Assembly: GCA_013388985.1 (NCBI GenBank)
Contig: JACAEF010000068.1
Span: forward strand, 1 to 41,479
DNA from: Rhodocyclaceae bacterium
GTDB taxonomy: Bacteria; Pseudomonadota; Gammaproteobacteria; Burkholderiales; Rhodocyclaceae
Reading direction: 5' to 3'
Length of the DNA: 41,479 nucleotides
Of this stretch, positions 9,498 through 17,627 are shown one piece after another. The notes beneath the pieces were generated by a model. The model was not told the origin of the DNA. It did not search any database and saw only the letters and a list, made by a program, of their open reading frames with translations. Each line of letters opens with the position of its first letter. The first letter of the stretch is position 1. A program made the position numbers and the translations under genes.

Positions 9498-10883
9498 TTA
9501 CTTGTGGATGCCGAGTTTCTCGCGCCAGCCCGGATAGAGCTTGTCGGCGTCGTGCGGGAAGGACTCGAAGGCGCGGGCGAATTCCTTGTGCTCCTTGGCC
9601 CACTCGATCGGGTCGGCCTTGGCCTTCCAGCACTCGTAGGCCTGCCTGAGCGAGATCGCGCCGGCAGCCGGGCTGTCGATGTGGCCGTAGGAGCCGCCGC
9701 CGGCGGTGTTGATGACGTTGCCATGGCCGAGGTTCTCGAAGAAGCCGGGCAGCCTGAGCGCGTTCATGCCGCCGGAGATGATCGGCGTGGTGGCCTTCAT
9801 GCCATACCACTCCTGATGGTAGGCGGGGCCGGTGAAGCTGTCGCGCTCGATGATGTAGGCGATCGCGCGGTCGTCCTTGTCGCCTTCCATCTTGCCGTAG
9901 CCCATGGTGCCGACGTGGATGCCGGAGGCGCCCTGTAGCCGACTCATCTTGGCGAGCACGTAGGCGGTATAGCCGCGCTTCGATTGCGGCGAGGTCACGG
10001 CGCCATGGCCGGCACGGTGATAGTGCAGGAACTGGTTGGCGAAGTAGCGGCGCGCGAGCGTCACCATGCCGGGGCCGCCGACGTAGCCGTCGACCAGGAA
10101 GGCCACCTTGTCGGCATCCGGACCGAAAGATTCGAGGATGAACTCGCCGCGCGCGATCATCTCGAAGGGGTCATCCGCAGTGATGTTGGCCGAGAAGATC
10201 TTGGCCTGACCGGTCTCGTCCATCGCACGCTTCATCGCGTCATAGACGAGCGGGATGGTCTTCCGCATCGGCGCGAACACCTGGTTGCCCTGCGGCTCGT
10301 CGTTCTTGATGAAGTCACCACCGAGCCAGAACTGGTAGGCCGCCTTGGCGAAAGGCTCGGGACGCAGGCCCAGCTTGGGCTTGATGATGGTGCCGGCGAT
10401 GTAGCCGCCATCCTTCACCGGTCGGCCGAGGATGCGCCAGAGGTCTTCGATGTTCTTCGCCGGGCCGTCGAAGATGTTCAACATGCACTGCGGCATGTAG
10501 AAGTCGTACATCTTCGCGTATTCGATGTCGCCCATGCCCTGGTTGTTGCCGATGGTGAGCGTCAGGAAGGAGACCAGCATCGCGCGGCCGTCGGTGATGT
10601 TGCGGTCGAACAGCTCGACCGGATAGGCGATGCGCATTTCCTCGGTGGCCTCGTCGATGTGATAGACCAACGCATCGACGCCCTTGGTGAATTCATCGGT
10701 GGTGCACACCTCGACGTTGGTGCCGGTCGAGGACTCGGCGGCGAAATGCGCGGCGGCCTCGAGATAGCCGTAGCCGGACTTCGGCTTCATCTTGTAGGCG
10801 CAAAGGACGTGCTTGCCGCCCTTGATCAGGTCCTCTTCCTTCAGGGAGAGATCGGCGTAGCGGCTGGATTGGTCGAGTGCCAT
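9498..10883 (-). CDS. cbbM: Form II RubisCO large subunit
   Basis: Ribulose bisphosphate carboxylase/oxygenase, form II, which fixes CO2 onto RuBP without small subunits; form II enzymes generally suit high CO2 and low O2. It has 461 residues, the normal length. Catalytic lysine K168 lies in IIKPKLGL. K193, the carbamylated residue, lies in [10 protein letters not shown], with D195 and E196 as Mg ligands. Loop 6 [11 protein letters not shown] and [14 protein letters not shown] are intact. All catalytic positions that I checked are present. The ATG at 10883 follows ACGGAGG. It heads cbbM-cbbQ-cbbO. A putative CbbR site lies 73 bases upstream, beside the end of cbbY. Confidence 0.98.
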   Translation of the reverse strand: MALDQSSRYADLSLKEEDLIKGGKHVLCAYKMKPKSGYGYLEAAAHFAAESSTGTNVEVCTTDEFTKGVDALVYHIDEATEEMRIAYPVELFDRNITDGRAMLVSFLTLTIGNNQGMGDIEYAKMYDFYMPQCMLNIFDGPAKNIEDLWRILGRPVKDGGYIAGTIIKPKLGLRPEPFAKAAYQFWLGGDFIKNDEPQGNQVFAPMRKTIPLVYDAMKRAMDETGQAKIFSANITADDPFEMIARGEFILESFGPDADKVAFLVDGYVGGPGMVTLARRYFANQFLHYHRAGHGAVTSPQSKRGYTAYVLAKMSRLQGASGIHVGTMGYGKMEGDKDDRAIAYIIERDSFTGPAYHQEWYGMKATTPIISGGMNALRLPGFFENLGHGNVINTAGGGSYGHIDSPAAGAISLRQAYECWKAKADPIEWAKEHKEFARAFESFPHDADKLYPGWREKLGIHK

Positions 10884-10955
10884 CTTGGGTTTCCTCCGTA
10901 AGTGGTGGTCGGTGTCGTGCGGTGAAGCGTTGTAGGTATCTTAAGTGAAGGGTTT

Positions 10956-10980
10956 ATAAATAACAGTCACTTGTTTTTAT
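10956..10980. promoter_or_regulatory. Putative CbbR operator upstream of cbbM
   Basis: ATAAA (10956-10960), N15, TTTAT (10976-10980), with AGTCAC at 10965-10970. Same 25-bp architecture and core as the sites at 6171 and 11793. The outer dyad half is degenerate here (ATCAT at 10988-10992, overlapping the cbbY stop). Centre about 85 bases upstream of the cbbM ATG. Confidence 0.65.
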
Positions 10981-10988
10981 CGTGATCA

Positions 10989-11765
10989 TCATGCTTTGCT
11001 GATGTTTTCGGCATGCCAGCGGCGCAGCAGATCGACATCGACATAGGTCTTGCCATGCATGTCGCCGCGCCTCACCTCGCAAGGCTTGTCCGGCTCGCCC
11101 AGATCCGAGAGCACCGCCAGCGCACCCGAAAAATCGTGGTCGGCCGTATATTCGCTCTCGGTCACGACGGTCGCAAGCCCCGCCGCGAGGCTGGCCTTGA
11201 GACCATTTTCCGAATCCTCGAAGGCGAGGCAGGCCGTTGCCGGCAGGTTCATCTTCTCGAGCACCCACAAGTAAATGTCGGGCGCTGGCTTTTTCTTCGG
11301 CACCACGTCGCCGGCGCCGATCACCTCGAACCAGCGCTCCGCGTCGGGCGCGAGGCTCGCCTTCAACAGACTCGTGACGTTCTCGGGCGTCGTCGTCGTC
11401 GCGATCGCCAGCCTTAGGCCCGCCGCGCGCGCCTCGCGCATCAGCCGTGCCACGCCCGGCTGGAGCGGAATGCCGCCCTTGGCGACGAGCTCGAGATAGT
11501 GTTTGGTCTTCGCCGCATGCAGCGCGCGGATTTGCTCGTCGGCATCGGGGCGCTTCAGGAAATCGGGATCGTGGCGCTCGCAGAAAAAGCGCAGGCGCTC
11601 CTTCCCGCCGGTCACCGCGAGCAGTTCGCCATAGAGTGCGGCGTCCCAATGCCAGGGCAGCCCCGCCTCCGCGAAGGCGGCATTGAAGGCCAGGCGATGG
11701 CCGTCGCGCTCGGTGTCGGCGAGCGTGCCATCGACATCGAAGATCAAAGCTTGCAGGGTTTCCAT
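10989..11765 (-). CDS. cbbY: CbbY, xylulose-1,5-bisphosphate phosphatase (HAD family)
   Basis: HAD-family phosphatase. Characterised CbbY proteins dephosphorylate xylulose 1,5-bisphosphate, a misfire product of RubisCO that blocks its active site, so this enzyme cleans up what CbbQO removes. It has 258 residues with FDVDGTLADTE (D10 nucleophile, D12 acid/base), TTTTPENV as motif II, KKKPAPDIY as motif III and EDSENGLKA as motif IV. The CbbY-typical TGGKER follows the cap start. I chose the ATG at 11765, where the HAD core begins; an in-frame start at 11807 adds 14 residues but would overlap the operator. It lies between cbbM and a divergent cbbR. Phosphoglycolate phosphatase (CbbZ) is the alternative, but TGGKER favours CbbY. 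Confidence 0.88.
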   Translation of the reverse strand: METLQALIFDVDGTLADTERDGHRLAFNAAFAEAGLPWHWDAALYGELLAVTGGKERLRFFCERHDPDFLKRPDADEQIRALHAAKTKHYLELVAKGGIPLQPGVARLMREARAAGLRLAIATTTTPENVTSLLKASLAPDAERWFEVIGAGDVVPKKKPAPDIYLWVLEKMNLPATACLAFEDSENGLKASLAAGLATVVTESEYTADHDFSGALAVLSDLGEPDKPCEVRRGDMHGKTYVDVDLLRRWHAENISKA

Positions 11766-11792
11766 GGCCGCGCAAGATAGCCGCATCCAACC

Positions 11793-11829
11793 ATAAGTAA
11801 CAGTCACGTTTTCTTATTCCAATGATAAG
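11793..11829. promoter_or_regulatory. Putative CbbR operator between cbbY and cbbR
   Basis: ATAAG (11793-11797), N15, CTTAT (11813-11817), N7, ATAAG (11825-11829); AGTCAC at 11802-11807. The same three-half-site layout as at 6171-6207. It is 28 bases from the cbbY ATG and 60 from the cbbR ATG, the usual position for divergent activation plus autoregulation by a LysR-type protein. Confidence 0.72.
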
Positions 11830-11843
11830 ATCGAGGTCATTGC

Positions 11844-11867
11844 AAATCGGCGCTGACGGGACGGCAC
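11844..11867 (-). repeat. 25-bp dispersed repeat, copy 3 (cbbR leader)
   Basis: Read on the minus strand: GTGCCGT, CCCG, then TCAGCGCCGATTT (one T short of consensus). It lies between the operator and the cbbR start codon, so it would be in the 5' leader of that mRNA. Confidence 0.75.
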
Positions 11868-11888
11868 CCGCAGCCAGGAGTGGATGAA

Positions 11889-12818
11889 ATGAAGCATGTC
11901 ACCTTGCGCCAGCTCAGGGTCTTCGAATCCGTCGCGCGCCATTTGTCGTTCTCGCGCGCCGCCGAAGAGCTGCACCTGACGCAGCCCGCCGTGTCGATGC
12001 AGGTCAAGCAGCTCGAGGAGCAGGCCGGCCTGCCGCTCACCGAGATGATCGGCAAGAAGGTCTACCTCACCCAGGCCGGCGAGGAGGTCGCGCGCCACGC
12101 GCGCTACATCGCCCAGCAGCTCAGGGAGGCCGAGGAAGCGCTCGACGCCCTCAAGGGCGTCAAGGGCGGCCGGCTGTCGCTCGGTGTGATCAGCACCGCG
12201 AAATATTTCGCGCCGCGCCTGCTGGCCGAGTTCCGCCGCCGTCAGCCGGGCGTCGAATTGCAGATCGGCGTGCATAACCGCGAAACCGTGGTGCGCAAGC
12301 TCGCTGAGAACGAAATCGATCTGGCGATCATGGGGCAGCCGCCGGTGGAGTTCGCCACGGTGGCCGAGGCGTTCGCCGATCATCCGCTCGTCATCATCGC
12401 CGCGCCGGACCATCCGCTCGCGGCCAGGAAGCAGATCGCACCGGCGCTGCTCAATGACGAGACCTTCATCATCCGCGAACCGGGCTCGGGCACGCGCGCG
12501 GCGATGGAGCGTTATTTCGCCGATGTCGGCATCGCGCCCCAGCACCGCATGGAGCTGATCAGCAACGAAACCGTCAAACAGGCCGTGATGGCCGGTCTTG
12601 GGCTGGCGTTCATTTCCGCGCATACCGTCGGCCTGGAGTGCGAGGTCGGCCGTCTCGTCGTGCTGCCCGTCACCGGCACGCCGATCATGCGGCGCTGGTT
12701 CATCGTCCATCGGGCGGAAAAAGTGCTGTTGCCCGTCGCCGAAACTTTCCGGGAATTTCTGCTGGCCGAGGCACCCGCTCTGCTGTCGGGCCAAAAGACC
12801 TCGCACGCCAACAAATGA
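11889..12818 (+). CDS. cbbR: CbbR, LysR-type regulator (form II side)
   Basis: LysR-family activator of CBB genes; known CbbRs respond to metabolites such as RuBP, PEP or NADPH. N-terminal winged helix: RQLRVFESVARHLSFSRAA then LTQPAVSMQVKQLEEQ, the standard recognition helix with Ser. The effector domain shows the CbbR-typical ISTAKYFAPRLLAEF and REPGSGTR. I chose the ATG at 11889, with AGGAG 8 bases upstream; a GTG at 11880 is in frame but overlaps that site. It has 309 residues. It is transcribed away from cbbY, with a shared operator. The same operator type before fbp and cbbM suggests it also controls those, which is inference. A small hairpin (12816-12837) overlaps its stop codon. Confidence 0.93.
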   Translation: MKHVTLRQLRVFESVARHLSFSRAAEELHLTQPAVSMQVKQLEEQAGLPLTEMIGKKVYLTQAGEEVARHARYIAQQLREAEEALDALKGVKGGRLSLGVISTAKYFAPRLLAEFRRRQPGVELQIGVHNRETVVRKLAENEIDLAIMGQPPVEFATVAEAFADHPLVIIAAPDHPLAARKQIAPALLNDETFIIREPGSGTRAAMERYFADVGIAPQHRMELISNETVKQAVMAGLGLAFISAHTVGLECEVGRLVVLPVTGTPIMRRWFIVHRAEKVLLPVAETFREFLLAEAPALLSGQKTSHANK

Positions 12819-12837
12819 CCGGAACCGGCGCCGGTCA
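12816..12837. terminator. Small hairpin at the convergent ends of cbbR and the 123-residue gene
   Basis: TGACCGG (12816-12822), 8-base loop, CCGGTCA (12831-12837). It overlaps both stop codons. No U-tract on either strand, so a terminator role is only plausible. Confidence 0.35.
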
Positions 12838-13206
12838 CGTCCGCTCCGCTTTCAGGTGGCGTTCGAGTTCAGCGCCGATGGTCAGCAGGATGGCTTCTCG
12901 AAAGCGGCTGGCGCCGAAGTGATACTGCAAGACGGTGCACGGCACGGGTGCCGAGAGGTCGCTGCGGCCGGCATCTTCGAAGCGTTGCCAGGCGATGATC
13001 GGCGCATCGCCGAGCGTGGGGTCGATGCAAACCCACAAGCGCTCTTCGAGGATCGCCTGAAGCGGTTCCAATCCCGGCAGATCGAAGCGTCGCTGGGCCA
13101 CGCGCATCGTATGCCGCAAGGTCCTGCGCCAGACGTTCCAGACCACCGCAGGGATGCGCGAGGCATACGTATCGAGGACGGGAAAATCGGCCAAGCGTGC
13201 GTACAT
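12835..13206 (-). CDS. Unrecognised 123-residue protein, last gene of the form I operon
   Basis: I do not recognise this family. The protein has 123 residues, is soluble, arginine-rich in its first half (about 30-46), with no signal peptide or membrane segment. Visible features are VWNVWRRTLRHTMRVAQRRFDLPGL, spanning residues about 23-48, and a C-terminal helix ending ELERHLKAERT. The ATG at 13206 starts one base after the aldolase stop (13208), so it is almost certainly translated in coupling with the aldolase and belongs to cbbLSQO-aldolase. A longer in-frame start at 13272 would overlap the aldolase by 65 bases and is less likely. Base composition is like its neighbours. A role in carbon metabolism follows only from position. 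Confidence 0.7.
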   Translation of the reverse strand: MYARLADFPVLDTYASRIPAVVWNVWRRTLRHTMRVAQRRFDLPGLEPLQAILEERLWVCIDPTLGDAPIIAWQRFEDAGRSDLSAPVPCTVLQYHFGASRFREAILLTIGAELERHLKAERT

Positions 13207-13207
13207 G

Positions 13208-14380
13208 TCAATCGCGCAGAAAGTCGCCCTTGATGCGGTCCGCCGCATGCGGACGGAAGACGCGGTTCGCATAATCGAGATGCGCCGGATCCTTCATGTA
13301 GGCCGCCTCGGCCGCCGCGCTCGCAAGGCGGATCAGCCAGGCGCGCTGGTAGGGCGCGTCGGCGTGGATCGCCGCGCCGACCGTCGCCTCGCGCACGCCG
13401 GGCAGCCGGGAGAGCCGTTCGCGCCCCTCGGCCTCGAATTCGGCCGCACGGTCGCCGACCTCGTCCGACCAGTTGAACAGGATCACATGCTCGACGTTGC
13501 GCCAGGAGCGGCAGACGGCGAGCGTTTCGTCCGCACGGCCGGCCGCGCCGAAGACCTCGCAGGTGCGCGCCACCTCGTCGGCGACCGCCGCGCGCACGGC
13601 GTCGATGGCCGCGGCATAGCCGGTCTCGACGTCGGCCAGCGCGTTCGATGCCGCCGCAGCGGCGAGATCGGAGAGCGCCGTGTAGTAGTTGATCTTCGCC
13701 ACGCCGCGCGCGACGAGCGAGCGCAACTGCTCGTCGGTCAAGCCCGTGCCGCCGTGGATGACGAGCGGCACGCCGACCGTGACGGCGATCGCGGCGAGCC
13801 GGTCGAGATCGAGGCGCGGTTCGCCGCGCAGCCGGCCATGCACCGTGCCGACGGAGACGGCGAGGAAATCGACGCCGGTAGCATCGACGTAAAGGGCGGC
13901 CTCCCGCGGCGAAGTCAGGCGAATCTCGCCGGGGTGGCGCTCGGCATCCACGCCCTCGACGCCCGGCACATAACCGAGCTCGCCCTCGACCGGCACGCCG
14001 ACGCCGTGCGCCATCCCGACGACGCTGCGCGTGGCGGCGACGTTCTCGTCGAAAGGAAGGTGCGAGGCATCGACCATCACGCCATTGACGCCCAGACGGA
14101 TCGCCTCGACCGCCGATTCCCTGCTCGCGCCATGGTCGAGGAAGAGCGCCACCGGCACGCGGGCGCGCTTCGCGTGCGATTCCGCCGCCGCGACGAGCGC
14201 CGGAAAGTCGTAATGGGCGAAATGCGATTCGGCGAAACTCACGATGACCGGCGCGCGCGCGGCCTCGGCGCCCTCGATGATCGCGGCGACGAAGTTGCTG
14301 TCGACGGCATCGTAAGCGCCGACCGCGAAGCCCTTGGCGCGCGCGTGGCGCAACATGTCCTTCAGATCGACGAGCGGCAT
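13208..14380 (-). CDS. Class II ketose-bisphosphate aldolase fused to a C-terminal Dabb-like domain
   Basis: Residues 1 to about 285 are a zinc-dependent class II aldolase. Metal and catalytic positions are LDHG (D82, H83), EGELGYVPGVEG (131-143), H181 in VGTVHG, H209 in IHGGTG and the phosphate-binding KINYYTAL (229-236). Expected reaction: aldol joining of DHAP with glyceraldehyde 3-phosphate or erythrose 4-phosphate in RuBP regeneration. It is the only aldolase in the window. Residues about 295-390 look like a stress-responsive A/B barrel (Dabb) domain: VEHVILFNW at the start and MKDPAHLDYANRVF near the end. Ordinary class II aldolases lack this. The ATG at 14380 has a strong GGGAGGGG site, 34 bases after cbbO. 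Tagatose-bisphosphate aldolase specificity cannot be excluded. The fusion is one uninterrupted frame. Confidence 0.82.
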   Translation of the reverse strand: MPLVDLKDMLRHARAKGFAVGAYDAVDSNFVAAIIEGAEAARAPVIVSFAESHFAHYDFPALVAAAESHAKRARVPVALFLDHGASRESAVEAIRLGVNGVMVDASHLPFDENVAATRSVVGMAHGVGVPVEGELGYVPGVEGVDAERHPGEIRLTSPREAALYVDATGVDFLAVSVGTVHGRLRGEPRLDLDRLAAIAVTVGVPLVIHGGTGLTDEQLRSLVARGVAKINYYTALSDLAAAAASNALADVETGYAAAIDAVRAAVADEVARTCEVFGAAGRADETLAVCRSWRNVEHVILFNWSDEVGDRAAEFEAEGRERLSRLPGVREATVGAAIHADAPYQRAWLIRLASAAAEAAYMKDPAHLDYANRVFRPHAADRIKGDFLRD

Positions 14381-14414
14381 GCTCCCCTCCCATGCAAATA
14401 CCGCGTTTGCGGAT

Positions 14415-16727
14415 TCATCGCGTCAATCCTGCATACAGCTGCGGCAGTCGCTCGGGCAGGCGCTCGACGTGGTCGAGGATCAGGTAATTGCGCTGGCCGA
14501 AGATGCGCGCCACATACTGGTCGGCGCGCGGGTCGAGCGTCAGGCAGAACGGCATCACGCCGAGGCGCCCGACGTCCTCGACCGCCTTCTTGGCGTCGAA
14601 GCGCAGGTATTGCGGGTCGCGCACGTCGATGTCGGCCGGCTCGCCGTCGGTGACGACGATCAGGAGCTTTTTCTGCGCGCGTACCTGCGAGAGGTGAAAT
14701 CCGGCATGGCGGATCGCCGCGCCCATGCGCGTCGAGAAGCGCCCTTCCATGCCCGCGAGCCGCGCTTTCGGAATCTCGTTCCAGGGCTGGTCGAAATCCT
14801 TGTAGCGCTGGTAGAAGACGTTGTGGCGGCCGTCGGAATAGAAGCCATGCACGGCGAAGGCATCGCCCACCTTGTGGATCGCCTCACCCAGGAGCACCGT
14901 CGCGGCGCGCGTGAGTTCCAGCACCGTGTAGTCCTGCCCTGCCACCTTGTCGTTGGTCGATTCGGAGAGGTCGAGCAGCACCAGGACGGCGATGTCGCGG
15001 GTTTTTCGCACCGAGCGCATCATCACGCGCGGATCCGGCTGCATGCCCATGCGAATGTCGATCAGCGAGCGGATCGCCGCGTTGATGTCGACCTCGTCAC
15101 CCTCCTCGAGCTTACGGATGCGCTGCACGCCCTGTGGCTGGAGCGCATCGAGCAGATGTTTCAGGCGCTGCGTCACCTTGCGATTGTCGTCGATGATCTT
15201 GTCGACGATGGCCAGGTCACCGAACTTCGGCCGCTTTTCCAGCACGGTGGCCCAGGCGGGACGGGCAAGCTGGATGTGGTAGTCGAACTCGTCGTAGTGG
15301 CGCGGCTCGGCGACCGGCTCCTTGCCCTCCTTCTGGTTGAAGGAGATGCCGTCGTCGTCGAAGAACTCGGTGGCGCAGACCCAGATTTCCTGCGCGTCGT
15401 CGCCGGCCGTCTCGACCTCGACTTCATTGACCATCTCCGAGACGCTGACGTATTTCCTGACCTGCTGCTCGGTGGCAAAGCCGGCGGCAATCGCCTGATC
15501 AATGGTGTATTCCTCGTATTCCCAAAGATAGCGGTTGTCATCGCGGTAGGGTGCGGCCTGCACGTCGCGGTAGGGCGAATAGGGCAAGCGGCGCTTCTGA
15601 AATTCCTCGGCAAGCGTCAGGCCCAATTCGAGCGACACCGCGTTCGTCGCCAAATCGGCGTTCGAGAAATTCTCGCGCGCCCAGGCGACGAGCGGATCGG
15701 CATCTTCATAGCTCGGGTCGAGCAGCGCGCGGGCAATGCGGTTGAGATACGCGCCGACCGCTTCGCCCTTCGGCTCGGCGACATGGAACTGCGCCCAGAA
15801 TTCCCTGAGGCGGGGAAAGCGGCGGATCGCCAGCGCCTCGACCCGGGCATCCTCGAAGAGCCCGACGCAGACCTGCTGCAAGGCCGAGAGGCGGTCGGCG
15901 TCGATGCGCGCGGTGGTGGCGACGACATGCGCGGCGCAGTGCGCGGCGGCGGCGCGATAAAGATCCAGTCCGGCGATGCCGTGCCAGTCGTCGTAGGCAT
16001 CCGGCAGATGCAGGAAGAAATCGGCGATGAAGGGCTTGAAGCCCTCGCGCGAATCGAAGTCGCCGGCGGTCGGGCGCATGAAGAAGTCGCGCCCCCACAG
16101 TGCCCGCAAATACATGCCGATGCGGCGGTGGATATCGACGAACAGCGTGCCCTTCCTCTCCTTCTGCAGCATCGTCTTGGCTTCTTCGGATTCCAGCCCG
16201 AAATAGCGCACCTGCTCGTCGAAGTTGGTGCGGTGCGCCTGCGCGCCCCACAGCGCCCAGCGGCGCAAGCCCCCGAGTGTCAGCACACCCAGGAGCTGGT
16301 CGAGATGATCGAGCATCGGCCGCAATCCCCGCGGAGCCTGGCCGAGCAGGACGTTGAGGAGCTGCAGATAGGCGCGAAAGAGCTCCGGGTCGCCCAGGCG
16401 TTTGGCCGCCGTCGGCGCAGTGGCGATCACCCGCTCGATCACCGCCCCCGAGGTGCGCGAGGCGAACTGCAGGCATTGTTGCGCGAAGTCCGCGATCACG
16501 TCCTCGCCGACTTCGCGCGCGACCGCCGGCACTTCCTCGATCCAGGCGGCGACGATGTCGCCGCCGCGGCCCATGCGCGCGAGCGCCGCCGCGCTCTTCA
16601 GCCAGTTGTCGAGGCCGCGCGGGCTGAGAATACGCGCCGCCTCGTGCCATTCGGCTTCGAGCAGCTGCCGGTGACTTTCCGACAGCTCGTCGATCAGTTC
16701 CTGATAGTCGGCGAGGTTCACGCTCAT
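14415..16727 (-). CDS. cbbO: CbbO, von Willebrand A RubisCO-activase subunit (form I set)
   Basis: Second CbbO, the partner of the CbbQ at 16745 in a RubisCO activase. It has 770 residues starting MSVNLADYQ. The N-terminal region is helical. The C-terminal von Willebrand A domain has DLSES (about 583-587) and VVTDGEPADIDVRDPQ. The ATG at 16727 follows GAGGG, 17 bases after the cbbQ stop. Larger in-frame starts exist upstream but run through cbbQ antiparallel-free sequence in another frame and can be discarded. It resembles the CbbO at 6314 throughout but is clearly diverged (for example NDKVAGQDYT where the other has NQKIGADGTAQT), so the two sets are old paralogues, not a recent duplication. 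Followed by the aldolase. Confidence 0.94.
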   Translation of the reverse strand: MSVNLADYQELIDELSESHRQLLEAEWHEAARILSPRGLDNWLKSAAALARMGRGGDIVAAWIEEVPAVAREVGEDVIADFAQQCLQFASRTSGAVIERVIATAPTAAKRLGDPELFRAYLQLLNVLLGQAPRGLRPMLDHLDQLLGVLTLGGLRRWALWGAQAHRTNFDEQVRYFGLESEEAKTMLQKERKGTLFVDIHRRIGMYLRALWGRDFFMRPTAGDFDSREGFKPFIADFFLHLPDAYDDWHGIAGLDLYRAAAAHCAAHVVATTARIDADRLSALQQVCVGLFEDARVEALAIRRFPRLREFWAQFHVAEPKGEAVGAYLNRIARALLDPSYEDADPLVAWARENFSNADLATNAVSLELGLTLAEEFQKRRLPYSPYRDVQAAPYRDDNRYLWEYEEYTIDQAIAAGFATEQQVRKYVSVSEMVNEVEVETAGDDAQEIWVCATEFFDDDGISFNQKEGKEPVAEPRHYDEFDYHIQLARPAWATVLEKRPKFGDLAIVDKIIDDNRKVTQRLKHLLDALQPQGVQRIRKLEEGDEVDINAAIRSLIDIRMGMQPDPRVMMRSVRKTRDIAVLVLLDLSESTNDKVAGQDYTVLELTRAATVLLGEAIHKVGDAFAVHGFYSDGRHNVFYQRYKDFDQPWNEIPKARLAGMEGRFSTRMGAAIRHAGFHLSQVRAQKKLLIVVTDGEPADIDVRDPQYLRFDAKKAVEDVGRLGVMPFCLTLDPRADQYVARIFGQRNYLILDHVERLPERLPQLYAGLTR

Positions 16728-16744
16728 GGCGGTCTGCCCTCGGG

Positions 16745-17548
16745 TCAGAAAAAGGTTGAGACTGCCGCGTCCAGCGCGTCGCGCATGTCGGGGTCGTCGG
16801 TGATCGGCCGCACGAGCGCCACGCGGCAGGCGGCGACTGGGGTGACGCCGCGCGCGATCAGCTCGCCGGCGTGGATCAGCATGCGCGTGGAGATGCCTTC
16901 GTCGAGGCCGTGGCCCTTGAGGTTCCTGGCTCGCTCGGCGATCGAGACGAGCTTGTCGGCCACGGCGGCTTCGATCCTCGCTTCGTGGGCGACGATCTCC
17001 ACCTCCGCGCCGTGCTCGGGGTAATTGAAATCCAGCGCGCCAAAACGCTGCTTGGTCGATTGCTTCAAGTCCTTCATCAGGCTCTGGTAACCCGGGTTGT
17101 AGGAGATCACCAGATGGAAATCGGGGTGTGCGCGCAAAAGCTCGCCCTTCTTCTCGAGCGGCAGCACGCGGCGGTTGTCGGTCAGCGGATGGATCACGAC
17201 GGTCGTGTCCTGGCGCGCCTCGACCACTTCGTCGAGGTAGCAGATCGCGCCGTAGCGCGCGGCGATGGCCAAGGGCCCGTCCTGCCAGCGCGTGCCCGAG
17301 GCGTCGAGCAGGAAGCGGCCGACGAGGTCGGAGGCGGTCATGTCCTCGTTGCAGGCGACGGTGACCAAGGGCTTTCTCAGCTTCCAGGCCATGTGCTCGA
17401 CGAAGCGGGTCTTGCCGCAGCCGGTGGGGCCTTTGAGCATCATCGGCATCTTTGCCGCGTAGCTGGCCTCGAACAGCTCCACCTCGTCCGCGACGGGACG
17501 GTAGTAGGGTTCTTCCGTGATGCGGTACTGCTCGATCAAATCGTTCAT
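16745..17548 (-). CDS. cbbQ: CbbQ, MoxR-type AAA+ ATPase (form I set)
   Basis: AAA+ motor of the form I RubisCO activase. It has 267 residues, the same length as the form II-side CbbQ. Walker A GPTGCGKT (39-46), Walker B CYLDE (102-106), then [18 protein letters not shown] and the [13 protein letters not shown] stretch identical to its paralogue. Walker A ends in T here and S in the other. The ATG at 17548 has a CCGGAG site. It follows cbbS by 79 bases containing a strong terminator-like hairpin. cbbQ next to cbbLS marks the non-carboxysomal form IA type (IAq), and no carboxysome gene is seen in the window. Confidence 0.95.
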   Translation of the reverse strand: MNDLIEQYRITEEPYYRPVADEVELFEASYAAKMPMMLKGPTGCGKTRFVEHMAWKLRKPLVTVACNEDMTASDLVGRFLLDASGTRWQDGPLAIAARYGAICYLDEVVEARQDTTVVIHPLTDNRRVLPLEKKGELLRAHPDFHLVISYNPGYQSLMKDLKQSTKQRFGALDFNYPEHGAEVEIVAHEARIEAAVADKLVSIAERARNLKGHGLDEGISTRMLIHAGELIARGVTPVAACRVALVRPITDDPDMRDALDAAVSTFF

Positions 17549-17561
17549 GAAAGGCTCCGGA

Positions 17562-17598
17562 TAAAAAAGCCCTGCCCCGGATCGCCGGACGGCAGGGC
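17562..17598 (-). terminator. Intrinsic terminator or attenuator between cbbS and cbbQ
   Basis: GCCCTGCC / GGCAGGGC stem (17569-17576 with 17591-17598), followed on the minus strand by six T residues. A full rho-independent terminator, 30 bases after the cbbS stop and inside the cbbLSQO run. It would keep cbbQO and the aldolase below cbbLS. Confidence 0.82.
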
Positions 17599-17627
17599 AA
17601 CCACTTACGGAAACGTTGCCGTCGCCG

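Noticed and set aside
14334-17024. 896-residue plus-strand open frame across cbbO and cbbQ
   Set aside because: It is antisense to two clearly conserved genes; its His/Arg/Leu-rich translation has no motif and comes from GC-rich third positions.
16727-17600. Upstream extension of cbbO giving a 1061-residue protein
   Set aside because: The extension reads cbbQ in another frame; MSVNLADYQ at 16727 has its own ribosome site and matches the normal CbbO length.
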